A stretch of DNA of 64,000 nucleotides from DATDVT01 sp035289905 (GTDB taxonomy: Archaea; Nanobdellota; Nanobdellia; SCGC-AAA011-G17; GW2011-AR18), in the NCBI GenBank assembly GCA_035289905.1, contig DATDVT010000045.1, forward strand, positions 1 to 64,000, in the 5' to 3' direction. The notes beneath the pieces are model-generated. The model worked only from the letters and a program-made list of their open reading frames with translations, was not told the DNA's origin and did no database searches. The translations under genes were made by a program, and so were the position numbers. Shown here in pieces: positions 6,654 through 15,511 of this stretch. The stretch's first letter is position 1. Each line of letters opens with the position of its first letter.

Positions 6654-8023
6654 AAATACTTTTAATATATCCAAATATTATAGAATCGCCTAAAGATATA
6701 TCACATGGTCTTGCTCAATTATCAAGTATTTTAAAAAAAGAAGATCATGAAGTACAATTAATAGATTATACATTTAAACCCACAAAAAAAGAAATTATAA
6801 ACAAAGTAAAAAACTTTAACCCTGATATAATTGGGGTTACAATAGCAACAAATGATAAAGAAAATGCATTAAATATCTTAAGGTTGATTAAACCGTATAC
6901 GAATGCAAAAATAATGGGTGGTGGTTTTCATGCAACTATAGCTCCAGAAGATCTAATTAAAGAAGAAATAATAAATGGAGTATGTCTTGGGGAAGGAGAA
7001 CAAGCTTTTTTAGAATTTGTAAATAATTTACAACATAAAAAAAAGATATCAAACATAAAAAATCTTTGGTATAAAACCCCACAAGGATTAGTAAAAAATG
7101 AAATAAGAAAATTGATTCAAGATCTTGATTTATTACCATTTCCAGATAAATCATTATTTTACTATCAAAAATATATAGATCATAATAGGGGTTTAGCAAC
7201 ATTTATAACTAGCAGGGGATGTCCATATCAATGCTCTTATTGTATAAATAAAACATTACAAAATATCTATAAAGGAGAAAAATATACAAGATTTCATTCA
7301 ATAGATTACCTAATTAAAGAAATAAAAGAAGTGATTACAAAATATAAAGTAAAAGAAATAGAATTTTATGATGATACTTTTACACTAGATAAAGAAAGAA
7401 TAAAAGAATTTGTTGATGTATACCCAAAAGAAATTGGTTTGCCTTTCTATATTAATGCAAGAGTAAATGCAGTAACTAAAGAAGATTTTTTATTATTAAA
7501 AAAAGCTGGTTGTGTAAGAGTTTCTATAGGGATAGAATCAGGAGATGAAAAGATTAGAAATGAAGTTTTAAATAGAAATATGTCTAATGAACAAATTATA
7601 GAGACATTTAGATGGGCTAAAGAAGCAAAATTAAAAACATATTCATTTAATATGATAGGAATGCCCTTTGAAACAATAAACTCAATTAAAAAAACAATAA
7701 AAATAAACCAAATAATCCAACCAGATTTTATAGGTGTATCTTTATTTAATGCATTTAAAGGTACAGAAATATATAACTTATGTGAAAAAAATAATCTGAT
7801 AAAAAATAAAACAGCAAAGTCATATTTTAGAGAATCCAATGTAAAATCTATTTCAGAGAAAAAATTACAAAAAATTAGAGAATCGTTTGGTTTTCATGTT
7901 TACAAGTATAAACGACCATTTAGAGCGACAATAGATTTAATAGATAAAAAATTCTCAAAATATCCAGAAATACAAAAAATAAAAGAGTCTTTATTAAAAT
8001 ATGGCATAAGAAAATTCATTTAA
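6650..8023 (+). CDS. radical SAM protein with N-terminal cobalamin-binding-type domain
   Basis: A 457-residue protein. Residues 1-130 form a B12-binding-type Rossmann domain (LLIYPN, DIIGVTIATND, GGGFHATIAPEDL, LGEGE). The radical SAM barrel starts with TSRGCPYQCSYC, a CX3CX2C cluster at C191, C195 and C198, followed by EFYDDTFTLDKERIKEF and the RVSIGIESGDEKIR glycine segment typical of this subfamily. It would bind a 4Fe-4S cluster and cleave SAM. It is coupled by ATGA to the GT4 gene upstream, which ties it to glycan or glycolipid modification. Its 3' end overlaps the convergent DUF354 gene by eight bases. Methyl transfer to unactivated carbon is common in this class, but the reaction here is unknown. 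Confidence 0.87.
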   Translation: MKILLIYPNIIESPKDISHGLAQLSSILKKEDHEVQLIDYTFKPTKKEIINKVKNFNPDIIGVTIATNDKENALNILRLIKPYTNAKIMGGGFHATIAPEDLIKEEIINGVCLGEGEQAFLEFVNNLQHKKKISNIKNLWYKTPQGLVKNEIRKLIQDLDLLPFPDKSLFYYQKYIDHNRGLATFITSRGCPYQCSYCINKTLQNIYKGEKYTRFHSIDYLIKEIKEVITKYKVKEIEFYDDTFTLDKERIKEFVDVYPKEIGLPFYINARVNAVTKEDFLLLKKAGCVRVSIGIESGDEKIRNEVLNRNMSNEQIIETFRWAKEAKLKTYSFNMIGMPFETINSIKKTIKINQIIQPDFIGVSLFNAFKGTEIYNLCEKNNLIKNKTAKSYFRESNVKSISEKKLQKIRESFGFHVYKYKRPFRATIDLIDKKFSKYPEIQKIKESLLKYGIRKFI

Positions 8024-9038
8024 GAATATAATCTATTATTTTTGGTAAAATATCTTCTTTATCTTGATATAATTGCTTTACCCTTTCTTTAGAATCTTTG
8101 TTATTAATTAGCTCTTTAACCTTTTCGAAGGCCTCATTTTGATTTCTATAAGAATAGACTAATCCATATTTTTCTTGCAATTCTCTAAAAACACCTGATC
8201 CATGCTTAGTTTCAACTAGACTATTACATCTTATAGCATAAGTCCCTAACAAACCGGATTCAATAGCCATTGTTTGACTATCTCCAACAAATAAATCAGA
8301 ATAATATAATAAATGATGAACTTTATTTAAATTAATCTTTAATCTATACTGCTCTAATTCTTTAGGTAATTCATCCTCAGCACTAATAAAAACTTTTCCA
8401 TGTTCTTTCAAAAAATTAACAATCTTAATTAAACCTTTTCTATCAAAACCAGTACTTTGGTTTAAATCGTGAAGTGCATTCCAAGCAACAGATCTTATTA
8501 CAAAAAATCTTTCTTTTTCTTTTAGATTCAATTCATCTAAAACTCTTCGATCTGGAGCAAAATAATTGGGATGTAAATAAGCCATCTCAAAAAAACCGTT
8601 AACTTTTAAATGTTTCTTACCAAAATTATTCTCTAAAAAATCAGGCGTACAAATATGATTAGATAGATTATAAGCAACAAAACCATTCAAACTAACTGAT
8701 TCACAATTTGTAAAAGAAAAACTTTTTTTTCCTAACAATTTAGACACAATAGAAGTAGTCTCGCCCGGAAAACCTAATAATACATCAATATCCCTGTCTT
8801 TAACTAAATGATAGACTAATCTAGTTCTAATCTGCCATTCATTAAATAAACCAAAAAAACCTTTTCCAAATTCACCTGTTCTTACAAAAGTAAAACCCTC
8901 CTCTTCCAAAAGTTTAATTGCCTCAACTCTATTTCTACTAACAATAATACAATTATGACTTTTATCTTCTAACTTCTTAATAATATTTTTAAAAAAATGA
9001 ACATTTCCTGGATGAGTTATATCTATCAAAAAATTCAT
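8016..9038 (-). CDS. DUF354 family predicted glycosyltransferase
   Basis: A 340-residue GT-B-like protein beginning MNFLIDITHPGNVHFFKNI, the hallmark start of the archaeal DUF354 family. A middle segment (DVLLGFPGETTSIVSKLLGKKSFSFTNCES) and a C-terminal donor-type half with YYSDLFVGDSQTMAIESGLLGT match the WecB-like/GT-B pattern with an acidic residue in the nucleotide-sugar site. It ends the four-gene unit that also holds an aminotransferase and two acetyltransferases, suggesting it transfers the amino-sugar they make. Its 3' end overlaps the convergent radical SAM gene. Confidence 0.82.
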   Translation of the reverse strand: MNFLIDITHPGNVHFFKNIIKKLEDKSHNCIIVSRNRVEAIKLLEEEGFTFVRTGEFGKGFFGLFNEWQIRTRLVYHLVKDRDIDVLLGFPGETTSIVSKLLGKKSFSFTNCESVSLNGFVAYNLSNHICTPDFLENNFGKKHLKVNGFFEMAYLHPNYFAPDRRVLDELNLKEKERFFVIRSVAWNALHDLNQSTGFDRKGLIKIVNFLKEHGKVFISAEDELPKELEQYRLKINLNKVHHLLYYSDLFVGDSQTMAIESGLLGTYAIRCNSLVETKHGSGVFRELQEKYGLVYSYRNQNEAFEKVKELINNKDSKERVKQLYQDKEDILPKIIDYILK

Positions 9039-9060
9039 AAAAAATTAAAATTAAACCTTC

Positions 9061-10176
9061 TTATAAAACTTCCTTTATACTTTTAACAACTAAATCCTGT
9101 TCTTTATCTGTCAAACCAACATACAAAGGAATTATTAAAGTATTCCTAACCGCATCCTCAGTAACTGGCAAATTATAAGTATATATCTTCTTATAAATCT
9201 CACTATCATGTATTGCCATAATCCCTCTTCTAGTAGCAACTCCTTTCTTAAGCAACTCTTCCATAATCTCTACTTGAGATTTTTTAGACCTAACTCGAAT
9301 AATGTAAGATTGATAAGAATGTTTAGCATAACTAGGCACAAAAGGAACATCAATATTCTCACATGAAGAAAAAAGATCATTATATCTCAAAGCTACTTCT
9401 CTTCGTTTATTTAAAATAAAATCTGCCTTTTTCAACTGTTCTATTCCCAGAGCAGCCTGAATATCTGTCATCTTGTAATTATAACCTATTACTGGAAAAT
9501 CTTCAATTACAACAGTACTAGCTGAATGTCGTTTATCACTAGAAACTGAAGCACCATGAAATCTAAATTGTCTAGCTAAATTTGCTATTGATTCCTCATT
9601 TGTTGTCAACATACCCCCTTCACCTGTAGTTATAGACTTTCTAGGATGAAAGCTAAAAGACGTTGCCCTAGTTAATGAACCAATTCTTTGATCATTATAC
9701 TCAGAACCCAAAGCACATGCAGCATCATCAACTAAAAACAAATTATTTTCTTCACAAATTCCATTAATTTCATCTAAATCTGCACTCAGACCAACCTGAT
9801 GAACTGGCATAATCGCTTTAGTTTTTTTAGTAATTACTTCAGAAATCTTTTTAGGATCTATATTATAAGTTGACCTATCAATATCCACAAAAACAGGAGT
9901 AGCACCAGCATGCACTACAGAATTGGCAGTTGCAATATAAGTATAAGAAGGAATTATGACCTCATCTCCTCTCCCAATACCTAAAGCTAATAAAGAAATA
10001 TGTAAAGCAGAAGTACATGAATTAACAGCTATTGCATATTTAGCTCCAACATAATCAGCAAATAATTTTTCAAATTCTTCAACTTTTTTACCCTGAGTAA
10101 CCCATCCAGATTCTATAACTGGTTTAATTGCTTCATATTCTTCAATACCCATATAGGGTTTCATTACGGGAATCAT
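9061..10176 (-). CDS. DegT/DnrJ/EryC1/StrS-family sugar aminotransferase
   Basis: A PLP-dependent enzyme of 371 residues that would convert a keto nucleotide-sugar to an amino sugar. The fold signature is complete: NSCTSALHISLLALGIGRGDEVIIPSYTYIATANSV, VFVDIDRSTYNID, the PLP-ring Asp in LVDDAACALGSEY, and the Schiff-base Lys K180 in SFSFHPRKSITTGEGGML. It overlaps the upstream acetyltransferase by four bases (ATGA). The order acetyltransferase, acetyltransferase, aminotransferase, DUF354 forms an amino-sugar cassette, likely for an N-acetylated 3- or 4-amino-deoxy hexose. The exact sugar is not predictable. Two other DegT paralogs occur in the window. Confidence 0.92.
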   Translation of the reverse strand: MIPVMKPYMGIEEYEAIKPVIESGWVTQGKKVEEFEKLFADYVGAKYAIAVNSCTSALHISLLALGIGRGDEVIIPSYTYIATANSVVHAGATPVFVDIDRSTYNIDPKKISEVITKKTKAIMPVHQVGLSADLDEINGICEENNLFLVDDAACALGSEYNDQRIGSLTRATSFSFHPRKSITTGEGGMLTTNEESIANLARQFRFHGASVSSDKRHSASTVVIEDFPVIGYNYKMTDIQAALGIEQLKKADFILNKRREVALRYNDLFSSCENIDVPFVPSYAKHSYQSYIIRVRSKKSQVEIMEELLKKGVATRRGIMAIHDSEIYKKIYTYNLPVTEDAVRNTLIIPLYVGLTDKEQDLVVKSIKEVL

Positions 10177-10691
10177 TTTCTCATCCTCAATAATTTAGCA
10201 GGATTCCCAACAACAATAGAATAAGGTTCAACATCTTTAGTAACAACAGAACCAGCACCGATCACAGAACCTGTCCCAATTCTTACACTTGGTAATATTA
10301 TTGAACCTACACCAATATCCACATTATCCTCAATAACTACCTTCTCATAAGTTTGCTCCCTCTCAATTATTGGAGTATCAAGATTATCATCTAAAACATG
10401 TTGTAAAGTTAAAATCTTTACACAAGGACCGATACCCACATGATTTCCTATTTCAATACCCCCTCCAGAATGAAAAAAACACATTTGACCAATCCAAGTA
10501 TGACTTCCTATTTTCATATGATTATTATAGTAGCCCTTCAAATAAGTATCATGACCAACATAAACATGATTTCCAATTTCTAAATTTTCAGGGTGAAAGA
10601 CTCGAACATCTCTCTCAAAAATAACATTCTCTCCTAATTTTTTTATTTTATTTACATCTAAAATTCCATCACCATGAGATCTACATAACAC
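10173..10691 (-). CDS. left-handed beta-helix (hexapeptide) acyltransferase
   Basis: A 172-residue sugar O- or N-acetyltransferase built mainly of hexapeptide repeats (VYVGHDTYLKG, IEIGNHVGIGP, VVIEDNVDIGVGSIILPSVRIGTGSVIGAGSVVTKDV). It starts with a GTG at 10689-10691 that touches the stop of the upstream acetyltransferase. Its last 20 codons share a perfect 61-base stretch with the neighbouring paralog, although the N-terminal halves differ. It probably acetylates an amino sugar made by the following DegT enzyme. The pair may act on two positions of one sugar, for example a diacetamido sugar. Confidence 0.85.
   Translation of the reverse strand: MLCRSHGDGILDVNKIKKLGENVIFERDVRVFHPENLEIGNHVYVGHDTYLKGYYNNHMKIGSHTWIGQMCFFHSGGGIEIGNHVGIGPCVKILTLQHVLDDNLDTPIIEREQTYEKVVIEDNVDIGVGSIILPSVRIGTGSVIGAGSVVTKDVEPYSIVVGNPAKLLRMRK
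10184..10244 (-). repeat. 61-bp perfect direct repeat, copy 1 (acetyltransferase 3' end)
   Basis: Identical to 10702-10762. Both copies encode the same C-terminal peptide (VTKDVEPYSIVVGNPAKLLR) and share synonymous positions as well, while sequence on either side diverges quickly. This points to recent gene conversion or partial tandem duplication. Confidence 0.9.
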
Positions 10692-11155
10692 TATTTTAAC
10701 CTCCTCAATAATTTAGCAGGATTCCCAACAACAATAGAATAAGGTTCAACATCTTTAGTAACTACCGATCCTGAACCGACTATAGCTCCTTCACCAATAG
10801 TAATCCCACACAAAATAACTGCACCAGTACCAATAGAAGCTTTCTTCTTAACATTTGTAGGGATACAATCCCAATCAGATTCATCCATTAGTTTATTATC
10901 TTCAGTAACTGATTTAGGGTATTTATCATTAATAAAATTAACATTATGACCTATAAAACAATCATCTTCAATATGAACTCCTTCACAAATAAATGTATGG
11001 CTTTGAATCTTTACATCACTCCCTATAACTACACCCTTCTGTATCTCAACAAATGCCCCAATCTTAGTTCGGTCTCCAATTTTACAGCCATACAAATTAA
11101 CTAAAGATTCCTGAAAGATCTTAACATCAATACCTAAATCAACATTAACTATCAT
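10691..11155 (-). CDS. left-handed beta-helix (hexapeptide) acyltransferase
   Basis: A 154-residue hexapeptide-repeat acetyltransferase of the WbbJ/WlbB kind: LYGCKIGDRTKIGAFVEIQKGVVIGSDVKI, HTFICEGVHIEDDCFIGHNVNFIND, then ASIGTGAVILCGITIGEGAIVGSGSVVTKDV. It is the first gene of the cassette. A TATA-like CTTTAAATT lies about 25 bp before the ATG at 11155. WlbB-type enzymes N-acetylate UDP-3-amino sugars, and a pairing with a DegT aminotransferase fits that role. The C-terminal end is almost identical to the next gene's end at the DNA level. Confidence 0.87.
   Translation of the reverse strand: MIVNVDLGIDVKIFQESLVNLYGCKIGDRTKIGAFVEIQKGVVIGSDVKIQSHTFICEGVHIEDDCFIGHNVNFINDKYPKSVTEDNKLMDESDWDCIPTNVKKKASIGTGAVILCGITIGEGAIVGSGSVVTKDVEPYSIVVGNPAKLLRRLK
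10702..10762 (-). repeat. 61-bp perfect direct repeat, copy 2 (acetyltransferase 3' end)
   Basis: Second copy of the 61-bp identical segment at 10184-10244, 518 bp away in the same orientation. Recombination between the copies would delete or duplicate one acetyltransferase gene cleanly and keep the reading frame. Confidence 0.9.
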
Positions 11156-11227
11156 AAAAAAATAATAAAAAAATAATTTAAAGGAATATGTATGCTATAA
11201 AATATATTATTTATTAATACAATAATC

Positions 11228-11235
11228 TTAATAAA
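11228..11235 (+). promoter_or_regulatory. TATA box for the SDR epimerase gene
   Basis: CTTAATAAAT is centred 25-26 bp before the ATG at 11257. Confidence 0.45.
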
Positions 11236-11256
11236 TAATCAAAAAATAAAATCCAA

Positions 11257-12234
11257 ATGCCAAAAAATAAAAACATTTTAGTAACAGGAGGGGCAGGATT
11301 TATTGGTTGTCATTTAGTTGAAGAATTAATTAAAGATAATAGAGTCACTGTAGTTGATGATTTCTCAGTAGGTTCAATGGATAATTTAAAAGAATTTGTA
11401 AACAATCCTAATTTAAAAGTAATCAAAGAAGATATAAGAAATCAAGAAAGAATGATTGAATTAACAAAAGAAATAGATATTATTTACCATATGGCAGTAG
11501 TTTGTCTAAGAGTCTCAATAAATAATCCAATGATTGTAGACGAAATTAATTCAACAGGTACTTTAAAAATGCTAATTGCCGCACAAAAAAATAATGTTAA
11601 AAAATTTATTTACATTTCAAGTTCAGAAGCATATGGATCAGCACTAAAAGCTCCAATGGATGAAACTCATCCTTTAATTCCAATAACTCTTTATGGTGCA
11701 AGTAAAGCTGCTGGAGAATTATATACTCAATCCTTTCATTTAACTTATGGTTTACCAACTGTAATAGTTAGACCATTTAATACTTATGGACCAAAAGAAC
11801 ATTTTGAAGGGGCATCAGGAGAAGTAATTCCTAAATTTGTAATCAGAATAATGAATAACATCACTCCAGTAATATTCGGAGATGGAGAACAAACTAGGGA
11901 TTTCACATATGTAAAGGACACTGTTGACGGAATTATTCAAGCATCAGATTGTCCAGAATTAATTGGAGAAACAGTTAACATTGCAAGGGGAGAAGAAGTA
12001 TCAATAAATAGAATATTAAACATAGTTAAAAGTGTATTAAACAAAGATATACAAGCAGAATACAGAGAAGGAAGACCAGGGGATGTAAGAAGACATTATG
12101 CAGATATAAACAAGGCAAAAAAATTCTTTAATTATCAGCCAAATACAAGTATTGAAGATGGAATAAAGAAATATATAACTTGGTTAAAAACACAAAACAT
12201 AGATTTAACTAAAGATAAAACAATTAATTGGTAA
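11257..12234 (+). CDS. NAD-dependent epimerase/dehydratase (extended SDR)
   Basis: A nucleotide-sugar epimerase or dehydratase of 325 residues. The NAD-binding GxxGxxG is GGAGFIG (11-17), the catalytic Ser lies in ISSSEAYG (about 121-126), and the Tyr-x3-Lys pair is Y146/K150 in LYGASK. The C-terminal half has VIFGDGEQTRDFTYVKD and RRHYADINKAKKFFNYQP, as in UDP-glucose 4-epimerase-like archaeal enzymes. The gene is divergent from the aminotransferase/acetyltransferase cassette and probably supplies or interconverts its nucleotide-sugar. A 134-bp stretch after it holds nothing I recognise. Confidence 0.9.
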   Translation: MPKNKNILVTGGAGFIGCHLVEELIKDNRVTVVDDFSVGSMDNLKEFVNNPNLKVIKEDIRNQERMIELTKEIDIIYHMAVVCLRVSINNPMIVDEINSTGTLKMLIAAQKNNVKKFIYISSSEAYGSALKAPMDETHPLIPITLYGASKAAGELYTQSFHLTYGLPTVIVRPFNTYGPKEHFEGASGEVIPKFVIRIMNNITPVIFGDGEQTRDFTYVKDTVDGIIQASDCPELIGETVNIARGEEVSINRILNIVKSVLNKDIQAEYREGRPGDVRRHYADINKAKKFFNYQPNTSIEDGIKKYITWLKTQNIDLTKDKTINW

Positions 12235-12368
12235 ATATACTCAGGGGTATGTTTGTATGGGTAATTTATGGTATTTCAATTTAAAGTTTAGCTATAGTTG
12301 CAACTGATATTTTAGGTACCACTTTAAATATACTCTCAATGAAATATCCCTACAAAAAAGTAAATTAA

Positions 12369-13385
12369 TTATAAGAAATCTTCATGCCCAATTCTCTTTA
12401 ATTGTTCTAATAATTCATTATGATGATGAAATCTACATTCAGTACAATCCTTTATAGGATCTAAATCTAACTTTTTATTCATCCAAACATTCTTGAAACC
12501 CTCTTTCTTAACATTACCTAAGGGATAACAATTTTTATGCACACAACCGTAACATGTATATAAATTTCCATCTGGAATAATAATTCCTTGAAAATTATAG
12601 ATATAACATTTATTATAAGATCTTTTTTCTGCACCATAATAATTAGTTCCAAAATGAGGGACAAAAAGCACACTAATTCTTCTATTCTTAGATTCAGATT
12701 CAACTAATTCTCTAACTTCTTGCAAAATATAATCTCCCACTGCCAATTTTTCATAACGAGCCGGTCTAAATTGAATATAATCAAAACCAAATTCATCAAA
12801 TAAATCAATTGCATCTTTTGCACCCATATAAGATTCTGGACTAATAACATAACCACCCCCCAAGGTAACTTTACTTCCAAATTCTTTTTTATATTTAACT
12901 AAAGTTTTACAATTATCAATTACACGATCATATGAGTTACATCGATGAACCTGACTATGCATTTCTCTGTTTCCTGCATCAAAAGTAATTCTAATAAAAG
13001 TACAAATTTGAACAAGATCTTTAGCAGTAGCATCATCAATTAAAGCACCATTTGTAAATAACCCAACAGAAATTCCCAAAGAATTAGCTAGTTTCATAGA
13101 AGGTAAAGTTGCAGGATTTAACAAAGGTTCCCCCCCACCGCTATATAACAAAGCTTTAAGATTAAATTCTTTTAATTCACGAATTATTTTAGATAGATCT
13201 TCCTCATTCATTTCTAAAGTTTTATCAAATTTATTAAGAATTCTAGGTTCACACCAAATACAATCATAATTACATCTATTAGTTGGATGAAGCTCTATAC
13301 TAACTGGATCTGGGATCCCTCCTTCTAAAAAAGTTTTAATTCTATCTGAGTGCCTAAATAATTTAATACCATTCCAATTAGTCAT
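12369..13385 (-). CDS. radical SAM protein with SPASM-like C-terminal cysteines
   Basis: A 338-residue radical SAM enzyme without a B12 domain. The cluster motif HPTNRCNYDCIWC gives C38, C42 and C45 (CX3CX2C), followed by YSGGGEPLLNP, the SAM-binding glycine segment. The C-terminal part has a SPASM-like set of cysteines (NKCYIYNFQG, DGNLYTCYGC, KNCYPLGNV, DCTEC), which would hold one or two more Fe-S clusters. The gene stands alone between two oppositely oriented genes and has its own TATA box. The SPASM type often modifies peptides but also sugars and lipids; here the glycan setting favours the latter. Confidence 0.87.
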   Translation of the reverse strand: MTNWNGIKLFRHSDRIKTFLEGGIPDPVSIELHPTNRCNYDCIWCEPRILNKFDKTLEMNEEDLSKIIRELKEFNLKALLYSGGGEPLLNPATLPSMKLANSLGISVGLFTNGALIDDATAKDLVQICTFIRITFDAGNREMHSQVHRCNSYDRVIDNCKTLVKYKKEFGSKVTLGGGYVISPESYMGAKDAIDLFDEFGFDYIQFRPARYEKLAVGDYILQEVRELVESESKNRRISVLFVPHFGTNYYGAEKRSYNKCYIYNFQGIIIPDGNLYTCYGCVHKNCYPLGNVKKEGFKNVWMNKKLDLDPIKDCTECRFHHHNELLEQLKRIGHEDFL

Positions 13386-13404
13386 AATTGTTTTTTAGAA
13401 AAAT

Positions 13405-13412
13405 TATATAAA
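13405..13412 (-). promoter_or_regulatory. TATA box for the SPASM-type radical SAM gene
   Basis: The minus strand reads CTTTTTATATAATTT, centred about 24 bp before the ATG at 13385. Confidence 0.5.
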
Positions 13413-13499
13413 AAGATTACTATCTTCAAGAATCTATTGTAAAAACAGTAATATTACAAAAGGCATTAATTTTAAAAAAGAGAAATTTAATAAAATGCA

Positions 13500-14603
13500 G
13501 TGGAAATTCCTTTAATCAATTTAAAAAGACAATATTTGGAAATTAAAGAAGAAATTAATAATTCTATTCAAGAAGTAATAAATGAAAGCTCTTTTTGTGT
13601 AGGCAGGCAAATAAAAGAATTTGAAAATAATTTTGCAAATTATTTAAATATTAAACATGCAATTGGTGTTGCAAATGGAACTGCAGCTTTACATTTAGCA
13701 TTAGAAGCAATAGATATAAAAGAAAATGATGAGATAATAACTACATCTAACACCTTTATAGCCACAGTAGAAGCTATTTGTTACCAAAAAGCTAAACCCA
13801 TTCTAGTAGATATTGACGAAGAAACATATACTATTGATATAAACAAAATCGAAGAAAAAATTACAAATAAAACAAAAGCAATAATTCCCGTACATCTATT
13901 TGGCCATCCTTGTGAAATGGATGCAATTAAAAAAATAGCTAATAAATATAACTTAAAAATAATTGAAGACTGTGCACAAGCCCATGGCGTTGAATACAAA
14001 GGACAAAAGGTAGGTACCATTGGAGATATAGGATGTTTTAGTATGTATCCTAGCAAAATATTAGGTGCTTACGGTGATGCAGGTGCAATAATTACAAATA
14101 ATTATCTTTTTGCAGAAAAAATTAAAAAGTTGAAAAACCATGGAGAATCAACAAAATATAACCATGAACTTATGGGCTATAACTATAGACTAGATGGGAT
14201 TCAAGCAGCTATACTAAATGTTAAATTAAAATACCTAAATAAATGGTTAGAGAAAAGAAGAGAAATAGCAAGAATTTATAATGAAGAAATAAAAGAGTTA
14301 GTTACTATACCTTCTGAAAAAGCTTTCGCAAAACATGGATATTATTTATATGTAATAAGGGCTAAAGAAAGAAACAATTTGTTAGAATTTTTAAAAATAA
14401 AAGGGATTTCATGTGGAATACATTACCCCATACCCATCCATTTACAACTCGCTTATCAATCTTTAAATATGGGTGAAACAAAACTACCAATAACTGAAAG
14501 AATAAGTAAAGAAATATTGTCAGTTCCATTATATCCAGAAATGACAAACGAAGAGATAGATTATGTAATAAATTCAATAAAAGAATATTTTAACAAAAAA
14601 TGA
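13500..14603 (+). CDS. DegT/DnrJ/EryC1/StrS-family sugar aminotransferase
   Basis: A 367-residue PLP enzyme starting from a GTG (13500-13502); the resulting VEIPLINLKRQY matches the family's usual start, and no in-frame ATG is available nearby. The signature is complete: VANGTAALHLALEA, ILVDIDEETYTIDI, IIEDCAQAHGVEYKGQKVGT and Lys K186 in FSMYPSKILGAYGDAG. It overlaps the following membrane protein gene by four bases (ATGA). It is distinct from the 9061-10176 paralog and may act on a different keto-sugar. I see no acetyltransferase directly beside this copy. Confidence 0.92.
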   Translation: MEIPLINLKRQYLEIKEEINNSIQEVINESSFCVGRQIKEFENNFANYLNIKHAIGVANGTAALHLALEAIDIKENDEIITTSNTFIATVEAICYQKAKPILVDIDEETYTIDINKIEEKITNKTKAIIPVHLFGHPCEMDAIKKIANKYNLKIIEDCAQAHGVEYKGQKVGTIGDIGCFSMYPSKILGAYGDAGAIITNNYLFAEKIKKLKNHGESTKYNHELMGYNYRLDGIQAAILNVKLKYLNKWLEKRREIARIYNEEIKELVTIPSEKAFAKHGYYLYVIRAKERNNLLEFLKIKGISCGIHYPIPIHLQLAYQSLNMGETKLPITERISKEILSVPLYPEMTNEEIDYVINSIKEYFNKK

Positions 14604-15511
14604 AAAGATTAGCAATTATTAAGTATACTATTAGCATAATCATTTTAGGCTTACTTCTAGTTACAATTAAACCCTCAAAAATTTTAGCAGTATTAAATCT
14701 TATAAACTTAAAATTAATTTTAATTATAATAATATTAGCTTTTGCATTAATTTTACTTACAACAATTAATTTAAAAATATTTATATCACCCTATATTAAA
14801 AAAATATCATTCATTGAATTTTTTAAAAAATATCTAGTAACTTGGTCTATTAGTTCATTCACACCTGGAAAAATAGGAGATTTCTCTCTTTCATATTTAT
14901 TAAAAGATAAGATTTCCCCTGAAGAATCAATAGCTGCATTAATTCTAGATAAATTAATTACTTTAATAGTACTCTCGGTAATAGGAATTATTGGAGTTTT
15001 CTACATTCTTCCGAAAGAATATGCATATTTAGTTACAATAAGTTTAATTTTTATAATAGGCTTAGTAGTATATTTTATTAATTCAAAAAAAATAAAAAAT
15101 TACATTGCTAATAAGTTCTTTAAAAAATACACTATTCAAATAGAAAACTTTGAAAAAACAATTAAAGAATATATTAGAAATCACAAAAAATTAATAATAA
15201 TTAATGCGATAATAACTCTAATTATTTGGACAACAAGCAGCTCAATAATTTATATTTCATTACATTTATTCAATCAAGAAATTCCATTCATAACAACAGT
15301 ATTTATCACTTGTTTGGGTAACTTAAGTTTTCTAGTTCCAATAACCATTAATGGACTAGGCTTAAGAGAAGCGATAAATATCTTCTTTTTTGAGAAATAT
15401 TTTATTCCAAAAGAGTTTACTCTTACAATATTCTTACTAATTACTGTACTAAACTATCTATTTGCATTTATATTTATCCAACTTTTTATGACAGAAAAAA
15501 CAATAAATTAA
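14600..15511 (+). CDS. LPG-synthase-like transmembrane protein (flippase-like, UPF0104)
   Basis: A polytopic membrane protein of 303 residues with about eight hydrophobic helices. It matches the lysylphosphatidylglycerol-synthase transmembrane domain family: SFTPGKIGDFSLSYLLKD (about residues 90-107), SIAALILDKLITL, and INGLGLREA near residue 253. Members lacking the catalytic LPG domain occur widely in archaeal glycan loci and are suspected lipid or glycolipid transporters. It is coupled to the aminotransferase gene by ATGA. Its stop shares the palindrome TTAA (15508-15511) with the stop of the convergent radical SAM gene. Confidence 0.85.
   Translation: MKRLAIIKYTISIIILGLLLVTIKPSKILAVLNLINLKLILIIIILAFALILLTTINLKIFISPYIKKISFIEFFKKYLVTWSISSFTPGKIGDFSLSYLLKDKISPEESIAALILDKLITLIVLSVIGIIGVFYILPKEYAYLVTISLIFIIGLVVYFINSKKIKNYIANKFFKKYTIQIENFEKTIKEYIRNHKKLIIINAIITLIIWTTSSSIIYISLHLFNQEIPFITTVFITCLGNLSFLVPITINGLGLREAINIFFFEKYFIPKEFTLTIFLLITVLNYLFAFIFIQLFMTEKTIN

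Noticed and set aside
10370..10624. Plus-strand 84-aa frame inside the hexapeptide acyltransferase
   Set aside because: It is antisense to well-conserved hexapeptide repeats, and the His/Asp-rich content is just their reverse translation.
12235..12368. Intergenic stretch with GGGGTATG and GGTACC elements, considered as an RNA gene
   Set aside because: No cloverleaf or long stem can be formed and the GC content does not stand out as it should for a tRNA in AT-rich DNA.
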